64,000 nucleotides of DNA from Lithobates sylvaticus. Lineage: Eukaryota; Chordata; Amphibia; Anura; Ranidae. The first letter of the stretch is position 1. The number at the start of each line of letters is the position of its first letter. The translations under genes were made by a program, and so were the position numbers. The notes beneath the pieces were generated by a model. That model was not told the DNA's origin. It saw only the letters and a program-made list of their open reading frames with translations, and searched no databases. Below, one piece after another: positions 1 through 13,109 of this stretch. Where the stretch lies: the NCBI GenBank assembly GCA_028564925.1, contig CM053030.1:402999397-403063396 (forward strand), read 5' to 3'.

Positions 1-321
1 ACTCAATCAATTAATTTATGACTTTATGAGTCATGAATCAACTATATTTGTTCATCACATATGTAGGCTCTATCTATGCTAGGAAGATTGTTTTATCAGT
101 TCATTGCAATTCATTAATTTATCAATTCATTCTAAGAAATTTTTGCTTAAAATTATAATGTGATTTGGTAATACTGATATATACCTTTCTGATCCATGTA
201 ATGTTTAGATGGTAGGTCCACTTTATTTTGGTTTATGCCTACTCTCATAAACTGGTAGAGAACAAATAGTGACCTATTTAACCCAAACAAAACATAGAAA
301 TGCCCCCATCCCTATATGTAT
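1..321. other. AT-rich stretch, nothing recognised
   Basis: No coding frame, repeat end or RNA motif could be supported here. It leads into the left arm of the fold-back described next. Confidence 0.5.
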
Positions 322-1125
322 GTGGAAAAAAGGAATGGGTTTTTGGACTTTACATGAGGCATGTATATGTGAATGATGCTATATGAAATACCTAATTGAA
401 AATAAAATGGATGTCACAACCCCTGTAAGGTGGTCCATATAATCATGATGAATTATTAAATTGATGAATCCAATAAATTAAATTAAATTGATAAAATGTA
501 ATAATGAATATATTTTATAATATATAATATAAATAAAATATAATATATTTTGTAATCAAAAAAGACGTAATAAATATAATAATAATAATCATATTTACAT
601 ATTTAATATCAATGATAGATAAACATGATTGGTACACACAAAAAATGTATTAATTAAATAAATATACAAATCAGATAGACATAATAATCATGATAAATGC
701 AAACAATAAATGCCATTGACAGAATTCATGATTTTGAGCAAGCTTAACTTGGCAGCCAATCATCAGGAGTAGGATGCATGAATTTTGGCTACAAAATGGA
801 GTAAATCGCTTACAATATGTATTATATATTATTTATATTATACATTATATATTATATTCGCATGGAAGAAAACCATCGGGCCTTCAGAAAAAAACTCAAG
901 ACCCACCTCTTCTAATAAGCAGGACAATACAGGACAGACCAAGCGCCTTGAGGCGATTCAGTTTGCATTTGCAGCGCTATACAAATCATTCATTCATTCA
1001 TATTCATTATCGCATTTTATCAATTTATTTTAAATGTATTGGATTCATCAATTTATTAATTAATCATGATTATATGGACCACCCCATGGATGTAAAGTCC
1101 CAAAACCCATTCCTTTTTTCCATAT
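322..1125. repeat. Fold-back: inverted repeat arms around a spacer
   Basis: The segment 322-510 reappears as its reverse complement at 1001-1125. Shared blocks include GGAAAAAAGGAATGGGTTTT, GGTGGTCCATATAATCATGA and TTGATGAATCCAATA. The left arm carries about 75 extra bases in its middle (356-430). The spacer is very AT-rich and contains a LINE 3' end. This may be a fold-back transposon or an old inverted duplication; no terminal target duplication was resolved. Confidence 0.6.
862..1003 (+). mobile_element. L2/CR1-type LINE 3' end remnant
   Basis: The frame at 883-915 reads FRKKLKTHLF followed by a stop, the usual C-terminal end of L2/CR1/Rex1-type LINE reverse-transcriptase proteins. It is followed by a short 3' tail containing GCGCTATACAAAT, a common end motif of these LINEs, and then by a (CATT)n run at about 988-1003. 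Only the last ten codons are readable; upstream the frame is lost. Family assignment comes from the C-terminal peptide and the tail. Confidence 0.7.
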
Positions 1126-1403
1126 ACTCTTATAAACTGTTTAGATGAAAATATCATGTATTTTTAGAAAGTAATAATCTGAGGTTATTATAACGTTCAA
1201 AGTATGATTTGTATCTTTTGAATTTTACCATTCCTTGTTTAATTTATTTTCTTGATGATATTTTTTTTTTTAGTTTTAGGTCTTCCCTGCCTGCCTCCAA
1301 TTTACTAGACAGGTCCGTAACCAGTGCAACCAGTGGAGCAGAAGTGCACATTGTCATTGCTATACCACTAAACAGGAATCAAATCATGTATACAGTATAC
1401 TGT
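1126..1403. other. Non-coding stretch, nothing recognised
   Basis: Sequence between the fold-back and a TA microsatellite. No repeat ends or plausible coding frame were seen. Confidence 0.4.
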
Positions 1404-1414
1404 AATATATATAT

Positions 1415-1457
<43 letters not shown>

Positions 1458-1480
1458 CAAAATATATATATATACTGTAT
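1404..1480. repeat. (TA)n microsatellite
   Basis: Imperfect TA dinucleotide run next to the terminus of the Tc1-like remnant. Confidence 0.9.
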
Positions 1481-1483
1481 ATA

Positions 1484-1896
1484 CAGTATCTCACAAAAGT
1501 GAGTACACCCCTCACATTTTTGTAAATATTTTATTATATCTTTTCATGTGACAACACTGAAGAAATTACACTTTACTACAATGTAAAGTAGTGAGTGTAC
1601 AGCTTGTACAGCAGTGTAAATTTGCTGTCCCCTCAAAATAACTCAACACACAGCCATTAAATTAGCCATTTCCCTCCCTGGTGTCATGTGACTCATTAGT
1701 GTTACAAGGTCTTAGGTGTGAATGGGGAGCAGGTGTGTTAAATTTGGTATTATCGCTCTCACTCTCTCATACTGGTCACTGGAAGTTCAACATGGCACCT
1801 CATGGCAAAGAACTCTCTGATGATCTGAAAAAAAAATGGTTGCTCTACATAAAGATAGCATAGGCTATAAGAAGAATGCTAAGACCCTGAAACTGT
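1484..1896 (+). mobile_element. Tc1-like transposon, 5' end with transposase N-terminus
   Basis: The left terminus begins CAGTATCTCACAAAAGTGAG directly after a TA dinucleotide, the target of Tc1/mariner insertion. A frame opening at 1792 reads MAPHGKELSDDLKK, the N-terminal start of the helix-turn-helix DNA-binding part of a Tc1-like transposase. After that the frame shifts: the expected continuation is visible in other frames up to about 1896, where a TA microsatellite takes over. No catalytic domain or right terminus is present, so this is a dead 5' fragment. Confidence 0.85.
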
Positions 1897-1900
1897 GAGA

Positions 1901-1902
<2 letters not shown>

Positions 1903-1947
<45 letters not shown>
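1903..1947. repeat. (TA)n microsatellite
   Basis: Nearly pure TA run between the truncated Tc1 copy and the solo LTR. Confidence 0.95.
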
Positions 1948-1948
<1 letters not shown>

Positions 1949-2494
1949 TGTGAGGGGTTAGCTCGGCAGCGGGTGTGTGTGACCCCCTGGATGGGTTCAC
2001 AACACAAAATCAGGCACAGCAGACAGCGTTGTAGGTGGAAAAAACAAAGGTGCTGTTTATTTATGCTACATGCAGTGAAAAATATAACAGCCAAACAAAA
2101 AAAAACATGAAAATAAATCCTGGTCAGCTTGACCGCTAACTACACACGTAGATTCCCTGTCTAACAACTAAGTGCAGCCTTGTGCTGCACCAGTCCCTAT
2201 CTCTATTGTAGAGGTTTGCCACACAGGCGTTAACTCACCGCACAGAACAGGTGTCACACTCCCCAGTCTACACAAAACTGGTTACAGGATGGAGCATCTC
2301 CCTAAGCATGCTGGGGTTTTTTGTAGAGGTCTTAATGAGCCCACTTACTTGGCCCACTGGGCTCATTAACTCTTCGCCTATAGGACTCCCAGCACTCCCC
2401 TCTAGTGGTATAAGTCCGTATAAAGCCTGAATCTAGGGCATACATATTTTCCATTCTGGATACAACCAGGTGATTTTACCTGCCTGCTGTCACA
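1949..2494 (-). mobile_element. Solo LTR (fossil), minus strand
   Basis: Read on the minus strand the 546-bp segment starts TGTGACAG and ends CCCCTCACA, the TG...CA boundaries of an LTR, and carries an AATAAA signal in its 3' third. There is no internal region on either side. Both flanks are TA microsatellite, so the target duplication cannot be judged. The retroelement family is not certain; Gypsy-like is plausible from size and layout. Confidence 0.55.
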
Positions 2495-2558
2495 ATATAT
2501 ATATATACACATATATATATATATTTATATATATATATACACACATATATATATATAT

Positions 2559-2601
<43 letters not shown>
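2495..2601. repeat. (TA)n/(CA)n compound microsatellite
   Basis: Alternating TA runs with short ACACAC blocks, followed by a short GA run to about 2625. Confidence 0.95.
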
Positions 2602-2606
<5 letters not shown>

Positions 2607-2949
2607 CACATAGAGAGAGAGAGAGGAGGGAGAAAGAGTTCCCTTTTATTCCTCAAATCCTCAATTTTGTAGTCTCCTCCCTCATCCCAGAATGTTACCT
2701 TAATTGCAAATCTGTCTGGCCATTATGCTAAACATCTGTGTATCAGTACTGCTTGGACACAGAAATGGGTAGCACAAAAGGTTATGTTTAAAAGTTAACA
2801 ATTAGGGCAAATAAAAAAAGTAGCACATACTGTACAGTATTTTGTGTTTTTATATAAATCTTCAATTTGGTGTACATTTGTGTTGATTTCTGTGTGCACC
2901 CAGGTTGTTTGCCTTTATGCATCTGTGTGCCAGCATTTGGCACTTGGAG

Positions 2950-2950
<1 letters not shown>
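2602..2950. other. Non-coding stretch, nothing recognised
   Basis: Apart from the GA run at its left edge no structure was seen. Confidence 0.4.

Positions 2951-3006
<56 letters not shown>
2951..3006. repeat. (TA)n microsatellite
   Basis: Uninterrupted TA dinucleotides over about 56 bases. Confidence 0.95.
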
Positions 3007-3008
<2 letters not shown>

Positions 3009-4577
3009 GTAGCCATCTAGAATCTGTTCATAATAGGAGTTGATTTTAACACTGTTGGGCAAAAGTCACACAGAAAGATCAACTGGCATTTTTATCTTCA
3101 GCATGACATATTCCTTTTCCCCAAATATGCCTGTTTTTAATTTCCTTCAGCAATTTAGCACCTCTTCAGGAGTCGCACATAAAGACACCAAGAAATTCCT
3201 TTAACGCCCCCGCAGCCATCCGAAGATGGACTCATGTATCTGGTAACTCAGCACCTACAGCAAACCCTACTTAAAGATCACCCGAAAACATCAGTGTAAG
3301 GTTAACATCATGTGGTCTGTCTTCTTATGCATGTCTAATCTGTAGACTACCCTGACCTGTCTGCTTGAAAAGCAATCTGCACACATTACGTAAAGGTTAA
3401 ACGTTCTATCTATTTTACGATTGATTTATGAAATGTATTTTTTCTACAATATCTCACAGTGAACATAAAACAAAAGGAAGAAATACAAATACAAAAAGGA
3501 TACATTATATGCAATATATCAAACGAGGACCACAAAAACTGTTAAATAATAATAATAATAATCAGAAAAACAATTGTGTATGAAAAAGATTCCTATTTCA
3601 GCTTCCACGCAATGCTCAGCAGTCTGCTGCAGCAAATACAAATGAAGAGGTTTTGCTGTGATGAAAGAGTTAAGGCAAAGTTTAAAGGTATGATTTGGTA
3701 TTTAGGGTTAATGTTACATTGGGGAGTTGGCTTTAGGGGTAAAGGATAAAGGTTAGGTATTATGTTAAGTTTAAGGGTTGAATTAAACTTGTCATATACA
3801 GTAAGAGGCCAATTCAATCTAAACATTGAATCGAAGACTGTATAAAAAGTGTTAAAGAGAGTTATCCTCAGTGAACACCAGAAGTCAAAATGATCAGAAG
3901 ATCTAGTCACTGGCCACTCAAAACTTTATGATAATTTTACTCTTTTTTAAAAATAGTCCTACTCCTTCTGCCTTCATATCTTCCAATTGTTTTTTAATAT
4001 AAAGTAACAGGAATATATGGGAAATGAGGGCATAGGTAGAAAACACCTGGCAGAATTTTGGAACTCTTCCTTATTGGTTCCTAAAACCAATACATATTTT
4101 GACTGAGACTGAGCTTTAAAACCAAAACATACCACAGCCAAAAGGATATAAACCAGCAATGCTTAATCTGTGAGGCATGTACCCTGAAGAAGTGTGCCAC
4201 TTTCTGTGGTAGGGTAAACAAGTCAGCTAAAAATCTGGTCAAAGGTTGATCATGTCACACAACTGTATGTTCCACTGTTGTAGAGTGAGGCCAAGCAACA
4301 TTACACTTCTTTGAGCTTGGCCCTTATTTTAAGAAGGAACTTCAAGGATAGGACAGCACAGGATGACCTTGGAGGCTGCTTGATGTCAGTACAGGGGAAT
4401 GCAGAAATATGAGGAGGGAATTAGCAGCCTGCTTTTGGATGTTGCCTGATGGTATTTATAAGTGAGGGCCACTGTGTGGATATAGTGGATTTGAATTGGA
4501 CTAGAAGATGGAGGAGATACAGTCCGAGGAGAAGAATTAGACAGATGTGCAGGCCAAGTACACATTATATTTATGGC
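3007..4577. other. Non-coding stretch; weak telomere-like patch
   Basis: No gene is visible. Around 3690-3790 degenerate GGGTTA/TTAGGGGTAA-like words recur, which could be a decayed interstitial telomere-like or other short tandem patch. The rest is moderately AT-rich and featureless to the eye. Confidence 0.4.
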
Positions 4578-5155
4578 GTAACTCCACTTTTGTTGAGGAA
4601 AAAACATTCCCCTCTGCTCTGATCTGTGTACATTACAAGGATTATAACAACCTTTGCTGCAGATTCCTACATTTTGTTATTCTGAAGAAATCCATGTGTG
4701 TTTGTCTGTGCCTCTGTACTGAGTGGGTCTAATGGCAGTGTTTTCACAATTAACTGTCAGGTGTGAAGCTGCAGGGCACTAATGAGGAAATCTGCTGGGC
4801 CTGCATCCCTTTAGATGTGCTCCTATTAAAAAGTATCTCTCCAAAAATAAAATTTTTGTTGCAGGGGATGCCTGAAATCTGACTTGTATCTTAGGCAGAC
4901 TTCTGGGACAATTGGTGAGCCAATCACACAAGCAGGAAATTATATTTCTGGGGAGTGGTCAGTACACATTCTGTGTACAGAACAACTCCAGGTAGCCATA
5001 TTGCAATGCATTCTCAGAAAATTACAGTGGCTGCAGATTGAAAAGGAAAGGTAATTTTTAATAACATTAAATTACAATATGATTAGTGTCACAATTATAT
5101 GTACTATATTATTTTTTCTTTATTTGCTATTTTTTCCCCACAAAAGTGGAGTTAC
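4578..5155. mobile_element. MITE with GTAACTCCACTTTTGT termini
   Basis: GTAACTCCACTTTTGT at 4578-4593 is repeated as its exact reverse complement at 5140-5155, and similarity continues inward through a GGAAAAAA block. The interior has no coding capacity. Size and inverted ends fit a non-autonomous DNA transposon; the target duplication was not resolved, so the superfamily is left open. Confidence 0.65.
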
Positions 5156-6889
5156 CTTTTAAGGGTTTGTAAATGTACAGCCATTCTGGTGATTCACATA
5201 CACTTCTGCCATAGTGCATAGCCGGTAGGATCACTCTGCTACTTTTTGAATCAACTTTTCTGCTTTCCAATTCCGCCTTTCTGCTGTTTACTTCCCATTG
5301 GACATAAAGGCACATTCATATTATGAAAAAGGAGGTGGATTACTAAACCTGGAAAAAAGTGTGTTATTGGCCTGGCCGTGATTTGATGTGATATATCCCC
5401 TAAAAGCTTAGTCATATTAAAATATTTATTTAGATTGCATACTATAGCATAGCAAATGTAATTTGGTTAAATATGCCAATGCAATAATGTAGAGCCTATT
5501 GGAAATGCAAATATGAGAAATAGCATTTGTAATATTTCTAATAAACTATGGGAAAATGTAATTTACAATTCGTTGTTCTTTTATGTAATTTTAATGTTGT
5601 AAAATGTCCTATTAAATTAGGATCTCAAAGACAAGTTTTCGATATTTACTGTAAATTAATAAAGATAAGTTTTGAAAAAAGTGTCTTCCACAATAGCATG
5701 TCATGAATTTGATGTTTTTATGGGGATTCAGTAATGTCTATTTATGCTAAAATCTAAAGATCTTTTCCAAAAAAACGACAAATTTCTATAAATCGTGGCT
5801 TGCTTGATTTTCAACATGGTTGATTAAGACTTCTGTTCATTCCATCTACCTATCAAAGATGGTAAGACAGAACTATATAGATACAGCACTAAAATATTTC
5901 AGTTATATTAACTGATTTCATGATTTCTACCTATACATAGGCAATTAGGAATGTCTTCATTGTAAATGCATATTTATTATGTGTTATCACATTTGACATC
6001 CTTGGTGACTTGTTTATGAAATGTAATTTCCATTCCTGCTAGGGAATAATAACATAAATTCAAAGTCAAATGTGTTAAGTAGCCATTTTATGTTGAAAAT
6101 ACATGGCATTCATATCATAAAAAAGAAAATATTTTTACATGTTCAGAGACAAATTTTAGAAAAATAAGCCAGTTTCACTATTTACAAGACTAGACACTAA
6201 ATATGCAGAGAAAGTAATGTAAGTATCTCACAAATGTGTTCTGGTGATGCAACCAACAACACTTAATTATCAAGTCTGCACGCAAATTAGGTGAGAAAAT
6301 TACTTGTCTTTTTATATTTATTTTATTTGGAATAGAAGCAGGAGATGAGGAAAATTATCTAACCATATGTTAGATGTGGACCGCCGTGATATGGATGGCG
6401 CCATACTAAAAATTAGACTGTAGTAGCTACAAACTTCTCAAATTGTACTAGCATTTCATCGTAATCCATTTATAATGAAGAGGTCCCATTATTGCAGAAT
6501 GTAAAAATGTAGGGAGATTTAAACCCTAGCTGAATGCTATTTAGTTTTATAAAGCACTGCATATATTTAAGACATTGCCATTTTTTTTACGAATAATTTT
6601 CTTGTTTTCAAATTTTTTTGTCCTTTGTTGCATCTGTGCTGCATATATTCTGCAGGCTCTTTGTATCACTAAACACAGGTATTCTAATGAAGATTGCTTG
6701 GCTTTTTTCAGGGCAGGTTTCCTGATGATGACAACAGTTATCTATTCCTGTGTAAGGTGTGATGAAATGGCCATTTGTAGTCTCCATTGGAAGCTCATGT
6801 GACAGGGTAACAATGAAAAAGACAGAAATAGAGTGTTGTCACCCTATACGTGGAAGTGCTTGAACAAGGACCTTTATGATAGAATCACT
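5156..6889. other. AT-rich stretch, nothing recognised
   Basis: About 1.7 kb without a coding frame of protein-like composition or repeat ends I could match inside the window. It may be single-copy host sequence. Confidence 0.4.
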
Positions 6890-7345
6890 AGATATTAGTT
6901 TAAAGAAGTATGCAGATTTTAAAATATTGATTTTTTTTTCAATAAAAATAACAAACATCCTCCTATGTTGCAGTGGATTTGCACAGAGCAGCCCAGATCC
7001 TCCTCTTCTCGGATCACTCTTCTTTGCTCCTGGCCCCTCCCTCCTGTCGAGTGCCCCCACAGTAAGAACCGTGCTATGAGGGCACCTGAGCCGAATCACA
7101 GCTCCCTGTGTCCATTCAGACACGAAGCTGTGGCCCAGCCCCACCCTTCTCTCTTTTGATTGGCTGACTGACTTTGATTGACAGCAGCGGCACCATTGGT
7201 CCCGCTGCTGTCAATCAAAGTCAGTCAGCCAATCAGGAAGGAGAGTCTCTTACAGCCAAAACATTTGTGGACATCACTGGACAGAAATGGGGTTCAGAAT
7301 GCATAGAATGCATTAGGATGAAAAATCTTCTGACTTTACAACTCC
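6890..7345. repeat. Interspersed repeat, family also at 10.63 kb
   Basis: It shares an ordered set of blocks with 10630-11110: AAAATAACAAACAT near the left, a CCTCCTCTTCT block, a cytosine-rich stretch and a TTTGATTGACAGCAG block. It is non-coding and contains a long perfect hairpin. Probably a MITE-type element; its exact ends were not resolved. Confidence 0.5.
7158..7234. repeat. Perfect hairpin, 33-bp arms
   Basis: The arm at 7158-7190, beginning GATTGGCTGACTGACTTTGA, is exactly complementary to 7202-7234 around an 11-base loop. It lies inside the repeat copy. Confidence 0.9.
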
Positions 7346-8422
7346 TTGAAGTTATATTCATATTTTAAAGTTTTTATGAGATTTTAGTAAACAGATTTGC
7401 ATACACTCGAACTCTACACCATCCAGTTTAAAATCACATTTAAACTTCTTTTAGTTACTCTTTTAATACACATTTCCCTGACAATATGATGAATTCCTTG
7501 GGTGTCAGCATTAGTTATTAAACTTTAAAAAAAATGGTATAAACTGAGAAAGAATTCAACAGGGCAGAGTATGCCACTGTTAACGGCTGCATAGTCTGTC
7601 CTGCTGAATTATTTTTATGGGGAGAGTTATCTGCATCTGTTTTTCTGAGTCTATATAGGCTCTGTAAAAATTACTGAGCCTTTATAAATGGGTGCATAAT
7701 TGGCCCCAAAACATATTGAATGTTTTATGTAATCATTTTATGAACAGTTAAAGCATTTTGGACTCCTTCATCATTGGTTCGGAGCTTGTGGTGTTATATA
7801 CATGCTTTGAGTCACTTTTCATGGTAGCTACCAAAGGGCAGCCTTGTTCCACATATGCAGCCTTACCAGAACTGATCAGCACATCCAATAATTATGGTCC
7901 TTTCATGTTCTTGAACAAACAAGTTTTGAAGTCCCAAAGCTTCTTTGATATATTTTTAGGGTAATAATACTCTCAAAGTCCCAAACAGACCATTTGTGGC
8001 TAGTGAGTAGACCAACAGTCATGGGACTAGGCAGGAAAGTAGTACTATCATACCAATAATACATAAAAGGTATCTGGTAAACTAGTAACTTAAAATGAAT
8101 CCAGTTCAGATAATTGGTCAGTGACTCAAAATGCATTGAAGTTGAAAATCAACAACCAGGAAACCTACGATTTTTAGGAGGAGATATCCTTTTCTATCTA
8201 CACATGAAACAGTCACTTTCTATGGCAGTGACAGTGATCAGAAGGACAAATAGAGAGGGTGAATCTCTCCAGTGGAAACGGATAGTGATAAAAAACAGAA
8301 AAAGCTTTTAACGCTTCCATATTCTATCCAAAACAAAAAAAATGACTTTTGATATACCTTAATCACTGCAGTGCCAGCAGTCCACTTTCAGGACAGAATA
8401 TGCAAACTGTAAACACATGGTC
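7346..8422. other. Non-coding stretch, nothing recognised
   Basis: No gene or repeat end could be supported. Confidence 0.4.
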
Positions 8423-8842
8423 AGACTTTCCGGCAGAAAAAGTCAGACGGAATCTTTTCATCGGATATTCCTATCGTGTGTGTGCCTCATCTGACTTCTT
8501 TTGTTTCTAAAATTCTGACGGACCTAGAAATAGAACATGTTTTAAATATTTCCGACGGAACCAATTCCTATCGGGAAAACCGCTCATCTGTATGCTGTTC
8601 TGACGACCCAAAAACAACGCATGCTCTAAAGCAAGTACGAGACGGCAGCTATTGGCTACTGGCTATTGAACTTCCTTTTTCTAGTCCCCTCGTACGTGTT
8701 TTACGTCACTGCGTTCTAGAAGGTCAGACTTTGGTGTGATCGTGTGTAGGCAAGACAGTTTCAGTGGAACTCCGTCGGAACTCCGTCGGGAAAGACCTTT
8801 AGAGTTTATTCCGACGGGAAAACCGGTTGTGTGTACGCGGCA
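8423..8842. mobile_element. Harbinger-type MITE, GTGTGTACGCGGCA family
   Basis: The right end reads GTGTGTACGCGGCA followed by TTA, the TWA-type 3-bp target of PIF/Harbinger elements. The interior is rich in CCGACGG and its complement. Related copies lie at 13110, 27.8-28.09 kb, 47007 and 49962. The left terminus is less clear, so the start is approximate. No transposase is encoded. Confidence 0.6.
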
Positions 8843-10629
8843 TTAGTAAACCTTAAAGCCAAAACGTTTTTAGGATAGCATAAGAATAGGGGAAAAAAAT
8901 TGTACGTTTTTATTGTCATCTGTGTTCCACTAGGGAGATTTCTCTTTACTATTTGTCCTGAAAACACAACAGAAAGTGAGAGAAAATCTACTCCTAGGCA
9001 GTTGTCACTGGAAAAGGTTTCCTCATTGGAAAATGTCTGACTGTTCTGGTGACAACTGAAAATTTTGTGATTTGCCTAATTTGGACTCCCAGGACAAATA
9101 ATAGTGTGGATCTCTCTCAACACAGACAGCAGCAAACAATGGGACACATCTACTCTAGCCAAGAAAAAAGTTTTGGCTTTGATAACTTTTATATTGAATT
9201 CTGGTTGTCAGGGACTCTTCTGTACTCATTACTAGTTCAAATGTATGCATAAAATGTGTATTTATTTGTGTCATTTCAAGTATGTCTGAACACTACATGC
9301 ATGAAATAAGGAAAACTATTTCCTTCAATAATTTAGCTCAAATGCCGTTGGCACTTAGAATTTTTATTTCTGCCACCACTCAGGTCTGTCTTTTTACAGA
9401 AATATAATGGAACAAAATGTATTCTCTGAGGTGTTATTGATCTATGAGTATCAAGATGACCACATACATGGGCATACACATGAGTGATTTCCAGGGGTGG
9501 GAGCCAGATCAGAGACTAAGAAAAATAAAGCATATATTGCCCCATCTCTGCTCCACCATTCGTCTCCCCAGAGCTCAGATGTCCATAACCAGTCCATTAC
9601 CTTCTTCCAAAGATCAATAAAGGCCATGTGAGTAACCATCTTTCATACTGCCAAATAACACAACCGATGTTACAGGGAAATACAAATGGCTGTGTGTACA
9701 TTGGTTACATGTAACATTTAGTTTAAAGAATATTCCTATATGTTATATTTTGTTTACAAAATTGAAAAAAAAATGCATTTTAAGTGACCAGTATGCCAAA
9801 AAGTGATCTTTTAATTTTTGGCAGAATATAGAAAACTAAGTCAGCTGACAATTTCTTAGGTTTCTCTGTAACTCTATTGAAGACGTAGGGATAACTTCAA
9901 TACACATGGTGTTGTGTGATCTAATTCAGTGCTTGGCTTTTATGTCTATGTCTTGGAGAGACCTCAGCCCCATAGTTACCAACACCCATCCACCTTTGCA
10001 TGTACCAGCTTCTCCTGTTGTATTCCCCCTAATATAAAACTAATAAAACTGCTTAAACAGAGATAGAGGACCTTTCATGACGGCTACAGAAGGTGTGCAG
10101 ACATAGGAACTCAAGTACATAGATGTTATCAATAGAGTTCCAGGGAAATATAAGAAATTGTCAATTGGGTAGCAGCTATCAAAAACGGAAGTCAAATTTT
10201 TTTGTGGACTGGTTTTTAAAATATATAAAGCAAATCAAGTTGATGTCAATAATCTAATTAGTAGGTGTTAATGGTTTAAAAAAGCTTGTTCCTACTGTAT
10301 GTATAATTTTTTTAATTACATGAATTACATGTGTACACGTGTACATGGAGGATTGGAGGCAGACATTTTTACACTCCATTATATTCTGCCAACTCTTTTG
10401 ACTGATATCTTGTCTCAACAATTGTTAAGACAGCGAAGGACAGAGTAATTGGACTGAGCCACCAAGTAGTTCCTGTAGTGACTTATTGACAAAGGTTTTT
10501 TTTTTTATAACACATCAATTATAATTATAACACATTAATAATTTCTACAACTTTTGCACTGCAGTGCATTGCAGTAACAGGTTATATGTTCGGTATTGTG
10601 CCATATAATTTGAATGGCACCCCAACCCA
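8843..10629. other. Non-coding stretch, nothing recognised
   Basis: No protein-like frame or recognisable repeat ends. It has AT-rich patches near 10200-10330 and 10500-10560. Confidence 0.4.
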
Positions 10630-11110
10630 ATAACTTAAAATGTTATTAAAAGTAAAAATATTTTCTATTAAAATAACAAACATGGTATACTCACCTGCTC
10701 TGTACAATGGTGTTGCAAAACAGCCCCGAACCTCTTCTTCTGTTATGGGATCCCCTGCCAGCGATCTGGGCTCCTCCTCTTCTTTGTGTGCCCCCATAGC
10801 AAGCAGCTTGCTATGGGGGGCACATGGTATATATTCACTCTGGAGCTGTGTGTGTCTATGGAGCTGTGCTCCATAGACACACACAACGGCGCTTGGCTCT
10901 GCCCCCACTACCTCCTGACTGCATTTGATTGACAGCAGAAGGAACCAATGGTGTGTGAAGAGGAAGAGAGGGGAGAAGAAATACAGCCATGCACAGCACT
11001 GGATCTCTTCTTCCCTTTCATACAGGGTAAGAGAGTACAGAATTATGTAAAACATTTTTTACCTTAACGCTGAGAATGCATTAAGGTAAAAAAAAAAATT
11101 GACTTTAGAG
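10630..11110. repeat. Interspersed repeat, second copy, with hairpins
   Basis: Same family as 6890-7345. It holds three palindromes: the CCCCCATAGCAAG block and its complement at 10791-10821, a GTGTGTGTCTATGGAG hairpin at about 10848-10885, and TTTTTTACCTTAA with its complement at 11056-11094. Non-coding, probably a non-autonomous DNA element. Confidence 0.5.
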
Positions 11111-13109
11111 CTGCTTTAACACACCTCGAACACATATGTGTTGCAGCGTAATACAATGGTTGGTTGCATTGCCGCATGCTTCATTCGAAAAAAAGGGTGC
11201 ATATATAATTCTTCATCTGTTCTCGTGTGTTGTCAGCCCAATTATCTGAATTGGCTGCCCTTAATGCAATGCACAATAACGGGTGAAAAAAAATCACACA
11301 TTAATGCAAGCGCATTAACAAATGCACCAGAACAGCTATATCTGAATGGGCCCTTACGTATATGTAAATCCATTCACTAAAACAGTATCTACCCTTCAAC
11401 ATGTTAAGTCATTTCAAATATTGTTTTCAGTCTTTTTAAACTGGCAGCTTTCATTAAAATAATATCCAGTGGTCCCCCCATAAATGTCTTTGTCAAGCAT
11501 TTCTTGTCATAAGGTGACAGCATCCTTCTACTTGTGCTCCTGCATTGTCACATTGGTGGACACAAGTGACCAAGCCCACCCACTTTGGGTAGGTATGGAC
11601 CACAATTTCGTATTTAGGAAGCCATTTCTTAAAAACAATATGTGGCCAGCATTGAAGCAGATGCATGTAAACAAGAAGTAGCTAAAAGAGGCTAGCGGAG
11701 ATCATCGTAAGAAAATATAAAATGTGAAAACAGTGTTTTATGGGAAAGAAAACATGGCATTTGATTATAATTCACAGTACTTTATCACATAAAATATCCA
11801 CCTAGGGTTTAAATCTAATTTAGGATGAACATTGCAACAATAGCTGAAAATATACTATCCATAAAAATTATCTGCCAAATATAGAAAGATGAATGATGAC
11901 GGGTATTAATTATATATTTGGCAATAAAATAACATTAAAAAACAAAAAAAAATGATATGTGAGAGGTATTAATAGACACAGAAATACAGTATATATAGCT
12001 TGGATAGCCCACAGTTGTTTAAACTGGGTATCTTGACAGAATGAACAATAATAAACATAAAGTGTATCTAAACCAAAGACAAAATATGATATATTGGAGC
12101 TTATCAATGCTTAGATGTGGCAGCTGCATTTGTTACCCTTTTTTTCAGGCTTTTTCATTTTATTTTTGCCTGCTGACCATGCCAGTAACACACTTCACTC
12201 AGTGTACTGTACCAATGGAGGAGCATAACTGACACCTTGGGCTGCTCTTGTGATTTGGACTGCAAACACCTTCCCCTTCCTTATCTCCATAACTTAGGCA
12301 GGGGTGCCCTGCAATTCACAGAAGAGAAGTAGAAAGGCAGATAACATTGTTTGAGATTTCAGTGCAGTGCACAAAAATTTACAAACATGTTGAAGTTTTG
12401 GCAGGATTAACAGATATGTTTTGTACTTGCTGGGAAAGAGCTTAGCCTGAAAAAAAGAAAACTAATGTATCCACTGCATCAAGGGATAGGCAAGTTCCAG
12501 TAAATTACAGTGTTGCTCTTGGATTTAGATATACTTTAAGAAACTAGGCTAAATAGTAATACATTTATTAAGAAATAGGAATCGTGCTACTTGGCTCTCA
12601 CGTCTGTTCAGAGCTGGTTCACACTGTCAGCTGACAGCACTTATAAACAGATTTGTGACACCTGAGACATAGCAGATTTGCTTGACATGTGTGAAAGGGA
12701 GAGATAAGATACTTGAGAAGTATATACAGATAGATTTCAATATAATATATGTGTGAAACATACAAAATATTGTGTTTCTAAATTAGTTAGAAGGAGCTAG
12801 AAGAATGTTAATTTCCGTTTGGCTGACCAACATCAATTTCTTCCCTGCTACTGTAGTCCTTGTGAAATCTTCAGATAGGGTTATGACCTCAAAGCATGTC
12901 TTGACACAACTGTCAGAAGGTGCCTGAACAATTGCTACCCAGAAACTCCTGCCACTACTCTAAAGTCACAAAGTCTGGTTTACTTATCAGCATTTATATG
13001 TAATCCCCCCTTTGACTTTATTCTGAGCAACCATTTTGCCATGGTCAGAAAGGGGCAGCGTGTGATCTAGTGGAAGCAGAGATCTGCACTTTCCTGGGTT
13101 TAGATTTCT
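11111..13109. other. Non-coding stretch with one weak repeat fragment
   Basis: At about 12080-12200 the sequence resembles the left half of the TTAA element at 21836 (shared CTTAGATG...GGCTGCATTTGTT-like words). Otherwise nothing is recognised. Confidence 0.4.

Noticed and set aside
3690-3790. Telomere-like GGGTTA words
   Set aside because: Too degenerate and short to call an interstitial telomere repeat.
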